Origin: an uncultured Verrucomicrobiales bacterium
GTDB lineage: Bacteria > Verrucomicrobiota > Verrucomicrobiia > Verrucomicrobiales > Akkermansiaceae
Length of the DNA: 52,333 nt
Assembly (NCBI GenBank): GCA_937928735.1
Contig: CALFVF010000015.1
Location: 1 to 52,333 of the forward strand
Direction: 5' to 3'
Below the pieces are notes generated by a model, which saw only the letters and a program-made list of their open reading frames with translations, was not told where the DNA came from and made no database searches. Both the position numbers and the translations under genes were made by a program. This document shows, one piece after another, positions 17,648-26,687 of the stretch; positions within the stretch are counted from its first letter, which is position 1; every line of letters begins with the position of its first letter.

Positions 17648-18916
17648 ATGAAAGAAAAGTGTAAAACTCTAGGACTACACCCCAGCTTTGGTTTCGGAGA
17701 TAGAATAGGACTAGCCACCCCGGGTCACATAGCAGCAATGGCTGGCTATAAGGATACATTTCACCCTATATTTGCCCAACAATCTATCCGTGAAATGGCA
17801 AGAACAAATCGTCGTGCTGATGCAGTCATGCAAGAGGCGATGGATGCGGTAGCACAAGCGGGTTGGGATAGGGTTGTTGGAGCTGATGCGGATCACTTAA
17901 AAACATGCGCCGATGTTGACCTTATGGTCGCAGCTGGTTTTAGCTTCTATACAGTTGACCCTTCGGACTATGTTGATCCAAAAGCTGATGGATATAACCT
18001 AGAGATACTTAAAGAAAAGTATAGTCGGGTCTCATCTAGTGTCGGCTGGTTTGATGAGTACTTGAATCAAACTGTTGAACTCAACAATGGCCTAACCATT
18101 GAATTCACACAAGAAGTCTGCCTGCGTACTGCCGTAAAATACGGATTAGCTATAAACCATGTCATTGAGATAGGACGATATATTCAAAAAGTGAGCAATG
18201 AGGCAGGACAAGACTTTGAGATTGAATTATCTGTCGATGAAACAGAAGAGCCTACGACATATGCGGAACACTATATTTTTGCTCAGCAGTGTTTGAGAGC
18301 TGGAGTGAAACTGGTAAGCCTAGCGCCTCGGTTTATTGGGGAATTCGAGAAAGGGGTTGACTATAAAGGAAATATCACAGAACTCGAGGCCTCACTAGAG
18401 GCTCATGCCGAGATTGCCAGTACACTAGGACCCTACAAAATTAGTCTACACTCAGGCTCAGATAAGCTCTCTATTTATGGTGCTCTAGCCAGGGCGACGA
18501 AAGGTTGTTTTCATGTAAAAACAGCCGGCACTAGCTACCTTGAAGCTTTGCGAGTCGTTGCGAGACATGACCCCACTGCGTTTCGTAGAATCATTGCCTT
18601 TTCAAGAGATCATTACGATAACGACAAAGCGACCTACCATGTCTCTGCTACATTAGCAGATGCGCCAACTGTGGATAAAGCCTCTGATCTAGAGCTTGAG
18701 AGAGAATACCTAGAGCTATGGAGAGAAGTTGAACCAGGCAAAGGTTTTACAAAACTTGGTCGTCAGATCCTGCATTGCACATTTGGCTCAGTATTACGTG
18801 ATCCAGAGCTCGGTGGTATTGTTAGGAGTAATCTAGAAAAATATCCAGAGACGTATAAAGAAATTTTAAAAGAACATTTTATCAAGCATCTAGAAGCTCT
18901 GAGCTCAGGACTTTAA
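17648..18916 (+). CDS. uxaE: Tagaturonate/fructuronate epimerase (UxaE family)
   Basis: A 422-residue protein that I recognise as the UxaE family, first described in Thermotoga, which interconverts D-tagaturonate and D-fructuronate. Recognisable stretches are GFGDRIGLATPGHI at the N-terminus, FTQEVCLRTAVKYG, the acidic and histidine positions in IELSVDETEEPTTYAEHY, LAPRFIGEFEKGVDYKGN, and KISLHSGSDKLSIYG, which carry the likely metal ligands. It lies 21 bases after the broken dehydrogenase, whose predicted product is tagaturonate, and this agreement is the strongest evidence for the pathway. The family name is from memory of conserved text; the match to UxaE is good but not calculated. Confidence 0.7.
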   Translation: MKEKCKTLGLHPSFGFGDRIGLATPGHIAAMAGYKDTFHPIFAQQSIREMARTNRRADAVMQEAMDAVAQAGWDRVVGADADHLKTCADVDLMVAAGFSFYTVDPSDYVDPKADGYNLEILKEKYSRVSSSVGWFDEYLNQTVELNNGLTIEFTQEVCLRTAVKYGLAINHVIEIGRYIQKVSNEAGQDFEIELSVDETEEPTTYAEHYIFAQQCLRAGVKLVSLAPRFIGEFEKGVDYKGNITELEASLEAHAEIASTLGPYKISLHSGSDKLSIYGALARATKGCFHVKTAGTSYLEALRVVARHDPTAFRRIIAFSRDHYDNDKATYHVSATLADAPTVDKASDLELEREYLELWREVEPGKGFTKLGRQILHCTFGSVLRDPELGGIVRSNLEKYPETYKEILKEHFIKHLEALSSGL

Positions 18917-18940
18917 TCTTTATTATAATCCAACGCTATA

Positions 18941-19975
18941 ATGAAATACTCTAAACTTGGAAATTCTGGTATAGAACTTCCTCAGTTAACTTTTGGAACA
19001 AGCTTCTTAGGTAATCTATACAGAGAGATAGCGAGAGAAGAAAAATCTGCAATTATTCAGGAATGGTTAGCTCAATTAACGGGCAATATTTTAGTTGATA
19101 CTGCTGGCAAATACGGTGCTGGACTTTCTTTAGAAATATTGGGCGAAGAGATAGAGTTGTTAGAAAATGAGGGTGATCGTGTCTACATAAGCAATAAGCT
19201 AGGTTGGAGAAGGTGTTCTGCTGCGAATCGTGCAGTATCATTTGAGCCAGAAGTGTGGGTTAATCTTAAACATGATGCCACACAAGATATTAGCTATCAG
19301 GGGATGTATCGCTGCTGGGAAGAGGGATGTGAGCTGCTGAAGGGTAAAAAGCCCGCCTTCGTTTCCGTGCATGACCCCGATGAATATCTAGCGAATGCAG
19401 AAAATACCCATGATAAAGCTAGGCGCTGGGAGGACATTTTGGGAGCTTATCAAGCCTTGTTTGAAATGAAAGAGAGGGGCGATACTCTCGGAGTAGGAAT
19501 AGGATCTAAGGACTGGCTAGTGGCGAAAGAGCTCTCCAATCATTTTGATCTTGATTGGGTTATGTTGGCAAATAGTCTAACAGTTCTTCATCATCCTCCA
19601 GAGCTTCTGGACTTCGTTTCGCAATTAAACAGATCTAAAACAGCCATTATTAATTCGGCGCTCTTTCATGGTGGTTTCTTAGTTGGAGGTTCTTTTTTTG
19701 ATTATGCTCCATTGAAAAAAGGGAGCCAAAGACACACATGGCTCCATCACTGGAGGAGTCAGTTTAACGACATTTGTCATAAATTTGACCAGCATCCTGC
19801 CCATGTGGCGACACAATATGGCTTGGCTTTTCAGGGTGTTCACTCCGTGGCTCTTAATAGTACAAAATCAGATCGCGTGTTAGAGAATATTCAATTTGTT
19901 ACGGATTTCATTCCCGCTGATCTATGGAATCAACTATCTCAAGAAGGACTTATTCAATATAACCCATTTAAATAA
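18941..19975 (+). CDS. Aldo/keto reductase, probable L-galactose (or L-fucose) 1-dehydrogenase
   Basis: A 344-residue TIM-barrel NAD(P)-dependent oxidoreductase. The N-terminus KLGNSGIELPQLTFGTSFLGN is the AKR start; the catalytic aspartate and tyrosine lie in ILVDTAGKYGAGLSLEILG (D and Y four residues apart), and the lysine is in VYISNKLGWRR. The segment FVSVHDPDEYL provides the active-site histidine. Relatives oxidise L-galactose, L-fucose or D-threo-aldoses at C1 to the lactone. That lactone is the substrate expected for the first gene of this operon. It starts 24 bases after uxaE and ends 3 bases before the short-chain dehydrogenase. Confidence 0.75.
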   Translation: MKYSKLGNSGIELPQLTFGTSFLGNLYREIAREEKSAIIQEWLAQLTGNILVDTAGKYGAGLSLEILGEEIELLENEGDRVYISNKLGWRRCSAANRAVSFEPEVWVNLKHDATQDISYQGMYRCWEEGCELLKGKKPAFVSVHDPDEYLANAENTHDKARRWEDILGAYQALFEMKERGDTLGVGIGSKDWLVAKELSNHFDLDWVMLANSLTVLHHPPELLDFVSQLNRSKTAIINSALFHGGFLVGGSFFDYAPLKKGSQRHTWLHHWRSQFNDICHKFDQHPAHVATQYGLAFQGVHSVALNSTKSDRVLENIQFVTDFIPADLWNQLSQEGLIQYNPFK

Positions 19976-19978
19976 TTA

Positions 19979-20737
19979 ATGACTATTCGATTAGATAATA
20001 AAGTCGCTCTCGTGACGGGAAGCTCCACAGGGCTAGGTTTAGAAATCGCTCTAGAACTTGGCCGATGTGGCGCGTATGTGGCACTTAATTACTCAGGCAA
20101 TCAAGCTCGAGGAGAAAAAGCTCTAGAGATGCTAAGGGCTGAAGGCTTAGCAGGTGGGCTATACCGAGCAGATATCACTAACGCGCAAGCCATTCATGAA
20201 ATGGTAGAAAATATCGAACGTGACGCTGGAGCACCTATCCAGATTCTTGTTCCATGTGCGACTGGGCCTCAGCCCCCTTTACCAATTGAGCAATATACTT
20301 GGGAAATCTATCAAGAAATGATAGATTTCTTTATCAAGAGTCCCTTTTTGCTCACACAGGCGACGATTGCTGGTATGAAGGGAGCAAAATGGGGAAGAAT
20401 TATCAATCTTGGTAGTGAAGTTTTTGAAGCAGCTGTGGGTAATTTCAGTGCTTATGTGGCGGGAAAAGGTGGTCAGAAAGGCTGGACCTACAGTATGGCA
20501 ACAGAGTTAGCCCCATTTGGAATCACTGTAAATATTATTTCCCCAGGATGGATTCCTACAGAAAGGCACAGTGGGGCGCCAAAGCAAGAGCTCGATGATT
20601 ATGAGAAAACCATTCCTGTCGGACGCTGGGGAAAGCCCGCTGACATTACAAGTACAGTGGCTTGGTTAGCGAGTGAGCAGGCCTCCTTTGTGACCGGGCA
20701 GACTATCTGTGTGAATGGTGGGAGGACGGTTTCTTAA
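19979..20737 (+). CDS. Short-chain dehydrogenase/reductase, possible D-fructuronate reductase
   Basis: A 252-residue classical SDR. The Rossmann motif TGSSTGLGLEIA is at about residues 13-24, catalytic serine is in INLGSEVF, and tyrosine and lysine are in SAYVAGKGGQKG (YxxxK). The C-terminal SPGWIPTERHSG and FVTGQTICVNGG segments are typical. In this operon the step after the epimerase is reduction of D-fructuronate to D-mannonate, so that is the suggested role. An alternative is 2-keto-3-deoxy-L-fuconate dehydrogenase of the L-fucose route, whose enzyme is also an SDR. Substrate cannot be read from the sequence. The ribosome would pass from the aldo/keto reductase stop with only 3 bases between. 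Confidence 0.7.
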   Translation: MTIRLDNKVALVTGSSTGLGLEIALELGRCGAYVALNYSGNQARGEKALEMLRAEGLAGGLYRADITNAQAIHEMVENIERDAGAPIQILVPCATGPQPPLPIEQYTWEIYQEMIDFFIKSPFLLTQATIAGMKGAKWGRIINLGSEVFEAAVGNFSAYVAGKGGQKGWTYSMATELAPFGITVNIISPGWIPTERHSGAPKQELDDYEKTIPVGRWGKPADITSTVAWLASEQASFVTGQTICVNGGRTVS

Positions 20738-20756
20738 ACATAATAGAATCAATCGT

Positions 20757-22136
20757 ATGCATACTAAAAAAACCTATAATACTGGCTATGTTTATTTTAT
20801 TACCGCTGTGGCCGCATTTGGAGGCTTATTATTTGGCTATGACACAGGAGTTATTTCTGGTGCACAAGTCGGCTTTGCTCAGGAGTTTGACATAGAACCT
20901 GGGGAAGGTCAGACGTTGTTTGATTCTATCAAATCTGGCTGGGCTGTTAGCTGTGCTTTCATAGGGGCAATTATTGGAGTACTGACAGTGGGGCCCTTGG
21001 CAGATAGCTATGGTCGTAAAAAAATCCTCTTTGTCGCTGCGGCTCTTTTATTGATATCTTCTGTGGCTTCGTACTTCCCAAGGACTTTAAATGAGCTTGT
21101 TCTTGCTAGGATGATTGGTGGATTTGGTCTGGGGATTGCCTCTATGTTATCTCCAATGTATATTGCAGAAATCGCTCCCCAAGAGATACGAGGAAGGCTT
21201 GTTGCTCTTAATCAACTTGCTCTGATTGTTGGCATGTTAATTACAGGGATTGTTAATTACTATTTCCAAGGTGTTATGGGTTCGGCCTTGGAGGGTTGGC
21301 GCAGTATGCTGGCCGCAGAAGCTGTTCCTTCATTTCTATTCTTAGTGTTGCTGTTTTTTATTCCCGAGAGCCCTCGTTGGTTACTCTCTGTTGGGCGTAA
21401 AGAAGAAGCCAATGTTGTCTTGTCCAAGATTGGAAATGATTCCTACGCCAAAGAACACTTAAGAGAGATTCAAAAGCATGAGGAAGAGCAGAAAGCACAA
21501 ATAACGCGCACGGAATTACTCAAAAACTCAGGGCTCAAGAGAGCTGTTTTTATTGGGTTTTTTCTCGTTCTCATAGTCCAGTTTAGTGGAATCAATGCAG
21601 TTATGTACTATACTGGAAATATTTTACAAAACTTAGGTGCGACAGAGGGTAAGGCATTTTTGCAAATGATTATTATTGGTGGGGTGAATGTATTTTTTAG
21701 TATTCTAGCAGTGTTGTTCATCGATAAAATCGGGCGTAAACTTATTCTCTTAATTGCTCTGGGAGGGATGACAGTTTTTTTAGTAGTATTGGGAGCATCC
21801 GCCAGCCTCTCAGGGAGTGTTACTTTTATTTGTTTAATCGCTTATGTGGCTTGTTTCATGTTTGGCCTAGGGCCGGGGCATTGGGCTCTTGTGTCTGAAA
21901 TTTATCCTACTAAACTCAGAGCCCTTGGACTGGGTGGTGCTGCATTGGCCACTTGGGGGGGTGTATTTATTGTGTCTCAAACATTCCCGATGCTCAGAAA
22001 TGCCATGGGTGAAAATGTATTTTGGCTTTACGGTGGCATTTCCCTGCTTGGCTTCTTCTTTGTTTCCAAATTCGTTTTTGAAACCAAGGGCAAGACACTG
22101 GAAGAGATTGAAGAAATCTGGATGAGACAAAAATAA
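20757..22136 (+). CDS. MFS sugar porter
   Basis: A 459-residue, twelve-helix sugar:proton symporter family protein. The start is set at ATG 20757 (MHTKKTYNTGYVYFITAVAA); the frame is open further up but overlaps the SDR gene. Signature segments are GGLLFGYDTGVISGAQ in helix 1, ADSYGRKK in loop 2-3, RGRLVALNQLALIVG, PESPRWLLSVGR, QFSGINAVMYYTG in helix 7, IGRK in loop 8-9 and FETKGKTLEEIEE after helix 12. It would import the monosaccharide used by the operon, presumably L-galactose or a related sugar. It lies 19 bases after the SDR gene. Confidence 0.85.
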   Translation: MHTKKTYNTGYVYFITAVAAFGGLLFGYDTGVISGAQVGFAQEFDIEPGEGQTLFDSIKSGWAVSCAFIGAIIGVLTVGPLADSYGRKKILFVAAALLLISSVASYFPRTLNELVLARMIGGFGLGIASMLSPMYIAEIAPQEIRGRLVALNQLALIVGMLITGIVNYYFQGVMGSALEGWRSMLAAEAVPSFLFLVLLFFIPESPRWLLSVGRKEEANVVLSKIGNDSYAKEHLREIQKHEEEQKAQITRTELLKNSGLKRAVFIGFFLVLIVQFSGINAVMYYTGNILQNLGATEGKAFLQMIIIGGVNVFFSILAVLFIDKIGRKLILLIALGGMTVFLVVLGASASLSGSVTFICLIAYVACFMFGLGPGHWALVSEIYPTKLRALGLGGAALATWGGVFIVSQTFPMLRNAMGENVFWLYGGISLLGFFFVSKFVFETKGKTLEEIEEIWMRQK

Positions 22137-22156
22137 ATGATTAACTAATCTAAACT

Positions 22157-23083
22157 ATGAAATTACTCAATCAATCAATGATCTTATTAGCAATGACGAC
22201 TCCACTCGTATTTGCTGAACATATCGGGGAGCAAATTAGTGAAACTGGCATTAAGCACTCATTTCTTATGACTGGTTCAAAAACAATGATTATTGGAGAA
22301 AACTGCGAAGTGATCTGGAAGCACCCAGCGAAATCCAGATCTGGCGAAGTGCTGAGTAATGGTAATATTCTCATTGCTTTTAAAAAAGAAGTGAAGGAAT
22401 TCACTCGTGAGAATGAGATTGTTTTCCATCACAAGCTATCTGATGGAAATAAAGAGATTTCAACTGCAAAGAGACTAGAAAATGGAAATACTCTAGTGGC
22501 TGAGATGGGCCCAAAACCTCGCCTGCTAGAGATAAACAGCAAGGGAGAGAGGGTGGTGGAGGTTCCTATTGAGCCTGAAACCACAAATTCTCATATGCAG
22601 ACCAGAATGGCTCGAAAACTAGCCAATGGTCACTATATTGTGCCTCATTTATTAGCGTTTTCAATTAAAGAGTATTCAGCAGAAGGAAGCGTAGTCAATA
22701 CGATAAGAACAGATAGGCCTGAGTTAGGTGAGGGTCAAAAGAATTGGCCTTTTACGTCAATTGTTCTTCAAGATGGCCACATTTATACGAACTTAACTCA
22801 AGGTAACAAGGCCGCTATTTTTTCTTCTACAGGTTCTGTTGTGTGGGAAGTGAACAATGCCGATATTGGCGGTAGATTCATAGACCCTTGTGGAGCACAC
22901 TGCTTAGATAATGGGAATATTGTTATCGCTAACTTTGCGGGGAATGGTGTGAAGCACCCGAATCTATTTGAAATCACAAGAGATAAAAAAGTGGTGTGGG
23001 AATATAAAATTCCTAAACAAAAAGGTGCGCATGATATCCAAGTGCTAACTACCAATGGTCAGAAAGTTGAAGGGATGCGCTAG
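22157..23083 (+). CDS. Secreted beta-propeller (PQQ-like repeat) protein
   Basis: A 308-residue protein with a signal peptide (residues 1-20, ending PLVFAEH). The body is a series of four-stranded blade repeats with the recurring motif LxNGNxLxA: VLSNGNILIAF, LENGNTLVAEM, LANGHYIVPHL, LDNGNIVIANF, each followed by a strand such as LFEITRDKKVVWEYKI. This is the PQQ-like or arylsulfotransferase-like propeller type, often a carbohydrate-binding or scaffold protein in Planctomycetes and Verrucomicrobiota. It starts 20 bases after the transporter and is the last gene of the sugar operon. Function unknown; a periplasmic role in binding or sensing the same sugar is possible. Confidence 0.6.
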   Translation: MKLLNQSMILLAMTTPLVFAEHIGEQISETGIKHSFLMTGSKTMIIGENCEVIWKHPAKSRSGEVLSNGNILIAFKKEVKEFTRENEIVFHHKLSDGNKEISTAKRLENGNTLVAEMGPKPRLLEINSKGERVVEVPIEPETTNSHMQTRMARKLANGHYIVPHLLAFSIKEYSAEGSVVNTIRTDRPELGEGQKNWPFTSIVLQDGHIYTNLTQGNKAAIFSSTGSVVWEVNNADIGGRFIDPCGAHCLDNGNIVIANFAGNGVKHPNLFEITRDKKVVWEYKIPKQKGAHDIQVLTTNGQKVEGMR

Positions 23084-23276
23084 ATTCTAGATGTTATTGG
23101 TCTTCTTCATTGGTGTAATGAGAGTGATAATGCCTACATATGGAGAGTGTTTTTTTATAAAATGTTTAGAAACTTCACTGGGTAGATGAGTTTTTTGCAA
23201 ATAAGATAAATTTGTCTTTCTAAATAAAATTAGATTGGTATATTGATTTTATATTTTAACTAGCTTATTACCAATT

Positions 23277-25580
23277 ATGAGACCAATTGCTTCCCGTATA
23301 GTCTCCCCCATGTTTTTGCTGTTTACTGCATGTTTTTCCAATGCCCAAGAAGATGGTGGTGACCATGATCATCACAATCACGAGCACCATCACTCACATG
23401 AAGTGGTAAACCAACTCGACACTTGGCCTGCCGAGGCTCTGGAGGCATTACACAGTGATAATGTCGCGCTGAAGAAGGGTGTTGACTTGTTCACCCAATG
23501 CGTGGCTTTTGAAAAGTTCCAGACACTGGATAAATCGACAGCGAATGAGCTACTAGAATACGCAGACTCTATCCAAGCTCTCCCTGCCCAAGAGCGTACA
23601 TCCGTGCCCTACCTATGCTGGGAAGTGGATGCTGACGGAGAGAAAGTAGGTCTATTTAGTGATGTACGTACTATGGCGATTGAGCAGGCCTTGCAAGACC
23701 CCGATGTCCCCCAAAAGGTATTTCAGGGGCGAAATCGATGGACAAGAACTGCGACTAATCGAGGTAGCTTTTCACAGGGAACACCCGTGACGATTACATG
23801 GAGTATTGTCCCAGATGGTACAGATTCTCCCGGTAGGATGAGTAACAGAGCTCCTAGTAACTTGATTCAAACACTAAACAATGCCTTTGGTTCGGCACCT
23901 AGCAGCGGAGACCCCGTTCAGGATGCTCCTTGGTTTGAGATGTTTGAAACCTCATTTGCAGAATGGTCTGCAATTACAGGTAACATTTATGTATACGAGC
24001 CAAATGATGACCGAGCTAGTATAAGTGGCCGGTCTGCGGGGATTCTAGGTAGGCGTGCGGATGTCCGAATTGCAGGCAATGACTTTGGGGATGGTCCTGG
24101 CGGCGTGTTAGCATTTAACTTTTTCCCGACAAACGGAGACATGGTTATTGATAGCGCTGGGTTTGGTGCACGTGGATCACTGCGTAATAGAACGTCCTTT
24201 ATCAACACGATTGCCCATGAGCACGGGCACGGTCTAGGGTTGAGCCATGTGTGTCCGAGAACGCAAACGAAGCTGATGGAGCCATTTATTTCACGCCGCT
24301 TCCTTGGGCCACAGCTGGATGAAATCATTACGATTCATGAGCTCTATGGAGATCAATTTGAGAGACAGGGAAATAGAAGTAGAAATAACACTCTAGGGAC
24401 AGCACGAAATCTGGGTACAGTGAATAATAACTTTGAGCTATTGGAGGCTTCTATCTCTGATTCCAATGACATTGATTATTATCGATTCCGCGTGAATGCG
24501 CCGCGTTCACTAGATCTCACTGTCACTCCGGATCTAAGCCTCTATAATAATCCAAATATTGATATTCCATTCCTTGAAGCAGCTCAGACAGATGCTTGTG
24601 CCGTTTCGGAGGCTAATTTGTATAACCCAATACCAAGGCAGAATCTCGATATTCGCCTGCTAGGGCCCGATCGCACGACTGTCGTAGCGAGTGCGAATAA
24701 TGCCGCAATTGGCCAAGCAGAAACGATGAACAATGTTCAACTTACGACCGCGGGAGACTATTACATAGAGGTCCGTGGCGGTGGGCAGAATGCAGGTTCT
24801 GGAAATAACACGCAGCTCTACGATTTAAACATGAGTTTGAGCGCTCCTAGCCTCGTTCAGCTCAGTATAGCGGCCTCAGATAGTGAGGCCAGCGAACTCA
24901 GTACAGAGAATACAGCAAGTTTCCGAGTGAGCGCAGACGCTCCTGCGTCGACGAATGTGACTCTGAATTACACTCTCTCTGGTACTGCGACACCTGGTCA
25001 GGACTTTGCGAACCTCAGTGGGACAGCCACTCTGGTTTCAGGCGCTAGTTCTGTAGAAATACCTGTTTTAGTGAACTCTGATACAGAAGCTGAGGGCGAT
25101 GAGACTTTGATTCTAACCCTTTCTCCATCAGCAGACTATGAGATAGGAACTAGCTCAGCGAGCGTGATCATTGAAGACTTACCTTTTGATCAATACCGCT
25201 TCGAGAACTTCGGGACGAGTACGGAAGGTATTGATCCCGATGAAGACTTTGACAATGACGGAAATAGTAATTTGATAGAATACGCTTTTGGTCTGGATCC
25301 AACTCAGAGTGATGTTTTACCGTTTAATTTACTACTCGATGATCAGTCTTCGACTGATCGTATGCTTGAGCTAGAATATCAAGAAGACACAAGACTCACT
25401 GATATTGAATATATTGCTGAGAGTTCTACAAGTTTAGCGCCAAGCTCGTGGGATACAGGTTCTGTTAGGATTACTAGAGGCTCTACTGTCAATGGTATTC
25501 AAGATGTGAAAGCTTCTGTTCCCGTGGAGTCCACCAATACAAGACGATTTCTTCGTGTGCGTGTTGAGCGTCGTCCATAG
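23277..25580 (+). CDS. Secreted matrixin-like metalloprotease with PPC and Calx-beta domains
   Basis: A 767-residue secreted protein. The signal peptide is about 1-23, then a histidine-rich stretch (DHDHHNHEHHHSHE, 29-42) that may bind metal. The catalytic zinc motif HEHGHGLGLSH is at 314-324, with the Met-turn TKLMEP at 332-337, which makes it an M10-type metzincin. After it comes a bacterial pre-peptidase C-terminal domain (about 385-525; DIDYYRFRVNAP, DYYIEVRGG), a Calx-beta domain (about 530-645; SGTATPGQDFANLSGTATLVSG and EGDETLILTLSP), and the phylum's C-terminal module (DFDNDGNSNLIEYAFGLDP to RRFLRVRVERRP). It is convergent with the cytochrome operon, 31 bases away. Confidence 0.8.
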   Translation: MRPIASRIVSPMFLLFTACFSNAQEDGGDHDHHNHEHHHSHEVVNQLDTWPAEALEALHSDNVALKKGVDLFTQCVAFEKFQTLDKSTANELLEYADSIQALPAQERTSVPYLCWEVDADGEKVGLFSDVRTMAIEQALQDPDVPQKVFQGRNRWTRTATNRGSFSQGTPVTITWSIVPDGTDSPGRMSNRAPSNLIQTLNNAFGSAPSSGDPVQDAPWFEMFETSFAEWSAITGNIYVYEPNDDRASISGRSAGILGRRADVRIAGNDFGDGPGGVLAFNFFPTNGDMVIDSAGFGARGSLRNRTSFINTIAHEHGHGLGLSHVCPRTQTKLMEPFISRRFLGPQLDEIITIHELYGDQFERQGNRSRNNTLGTARNLGTVNNNFELLEASISDSNDIDYYRFRVNAPRSLDLTVTPDLSLYNNPNIDIPFLEAAQTDACAVSEANLYNPIPRQNLDIRLLGPDRTTVVASANNAAIGQAETMNNVQLTTAGDYYIEVRGGGQNAGSGNNTQLYDLNMSLSAPSLVQLSIAASDSEASELSTENTASFRVSADAPASTNVTLNYTLSGTATPGQDFANLSGTATLVSGASSVEIPVLVNSDTEAEGDETLILTLSPSADYEIGTSSASVIIEDLPFDQYRFENFGTSTEGIDPDEDFDNDGNSNLIEYAFGLDPTQSDVLPFNLLLDDQSSTDRMLELEYQEDTRLTDIEYIAESSTSLAPSSWDTGSVRITRGSTVNGIQDVKASVPVESTNTRRFLRVRVERRP

Positions 25581-25611
25581 TGTAGAGAGAATTAAAAAAC
25601 TCGATAGATTA

Positions 25612-26025
25612 TTATTTCTTTTGCACGGCTTCTAACATAAATAAAACGGCGTGTTTGACCTCTGTGTCTGAGAGCTCAGAGCCTCCTCTAGCTGGCATCT
25701 CGCCGTCTTCTCCTATGTAACCATCAATCGCGTGCCGAATCAGGGTATCGACTCCCTTGTTGCTGCGCTCTTTCCACTCACTGGTTTGATGCAGGGCGGG
25801 GGCTCCTTCTTCGCCTTCGTTATGGCAGAGCGCGCATTCTTGGAGGTAGATGGTTTGGCCTTGCTTTGTCTGCTCGCTCTGAGGGGTGATTTCCCAAGGG
25901 TGAGCTGGCTCCTCAGAGAGTGGGGCCTCAGAGGCTTCTTGCTTCACTTTGGATTCACAACTAGTGAGCCAGAGGAAGAAAGAAGCCCCGAGAAGGCGCA
26001 AGATAGAACTGTGTCTTGCTGGCAT
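25612..26025 (-). CDS. Small cytochrome c lipoprotein
   Basis: A 137-residue monoheme c-type cytochrome. The start is placed at ATG 26025 (MPARHSS), 4 bases after the stop of the upstream gene; this gives a clean lipoprotein signal with lipobox LTSC at C23. The heme site is CALCH, and the axial methionine is likely in GEDGEMPARGG. The overall layout resembles the cytochrome c5/class I group. It is the last gene of the four-gene electron-transfer operon and would be a mobile or lipid-anchored periplasmic carrier taking electrons from, or giving them to, the multiheme protein. Confidence 0.8.
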   Translation of the reverse strand: MPARHSSILRLLGASFFLWLTSCESKVKQEASEAPLSEEPAHPWEITPQSEQTKQGQTIYLQECALCHNEGEEGAPALHQTSEWKERSNKGVDTLIRHAIDGYIGEDGEMPARGGSELSDTEVKHAVLFMLEAVQKK

Positions 26026-26029
26026 GCGA

Positions 26030-26668
26030 TTAATCACTGAAGGGAATGCGTATGACAATGCCGCCCATGACATCGTTCTTCTTAAACACGGGGTATTCGT
26101 CTTTTGTGTTTTCGTGCTCGTTATGACAAGTCCAGCAGGCGGGTGCTACGGCGCGGTCTGGATAAATCCCGACGAAGTATTTCTGACCAGCGATTTCTTC
26201 CTCACCACTCCACTTTTTCCCGTAGTGAGGACTGCTTTCGATGGACACGGCCTTTAGCCCTTCTACGACGGCGGGAGTTTGCTTTTTCGCGTTCTCGTAA
26301 TTGAGTGGCCAGAGAGACTGTAGGGAGTAGGAGAATTCAAAAGGCTTGTCCGCACTGTCGACTTCTTCTGCTCCTTCACGAAACATTTGGGCTGGAAGTA
26401 AGAGAGCTTTATTCTCTAACCATTCTTCATGCGCGGCAATGACCTGTTCGTCTTTTGCGAGGCGGTTGACGATTTTTGAGGCATAGACTTTTCTGTCTGA
26501 TTTTAAGACAGTGTAGAGGGCTTCAGAGACTTGCTCCGCAGAGAAGTGGCCTGCTGACTTCGCCTCTTTTGAGGTGTCGGCTTTTTCACTACATGCGGTG
26601 ATTCCCATAGCGAGTGCTATGAGTGTGCTACTCTTTAATGCAGCTTTGTATGTTCGGTGTACTTTCAT
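26030..26668 (-). CDS. Tll0287-like (DUF3365) heme c lipoprotein
   Basis: A 212-residue periplasmic protein. The start is ATG 26668 (MKVHRTYK), giving a signal peptide with lipobox ITAC at about residue 26. The main body is the Tll0287-like/DUF3365 domain, with the closing heme motif PACWTCHNEHENTKDEYPVF and then DVMGGIVIRIPF, as in the family. Such domains bind one heme c and are found alone or as sensor inputs of histidine kinases. Here no kinase is attached, so an electron-transfer or heme-based ligand-binding role is more likely. It lies between the eleven-heme cytochrome (19 bases upstream) and the small cytochrome c gene. Confidence 0.75.
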   Translation of the reverse strand: MKVHRTYKAALKSSTLIALAMGITACSEKADTSKEAKSAGHFSAEQVSEALYTVLKSDRKVYASKIVNRLAKDEQVIAAHEEWLENKALLLPAQMFREGAEEVDSADKPFEFSYSLQSLWPLNYENAKKQTPAVVEGLKAVSIESSPHYGKKWSGEEEIAGQKYFVGIYPDRAVAPACWTCHNEHENTKDEYPVFKKNDVMGGIVIRIPFSD

Positions 26669-26687
26669 AGTATTTGTTAGGAATGTA

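Noticed and set aside
15767..22136. Reading the operon as an L-fucose (fuconate) pathway
   Set aside because: Aldo/keto reductase, lactonase and SDR also occur there, but no fuconate dehydratase or diketo-deoxyfuconate hydrolase is present, while a tagaturonate epimerase and a zinc dehydrogenase are. Kept only as a second choice for single enzymes.
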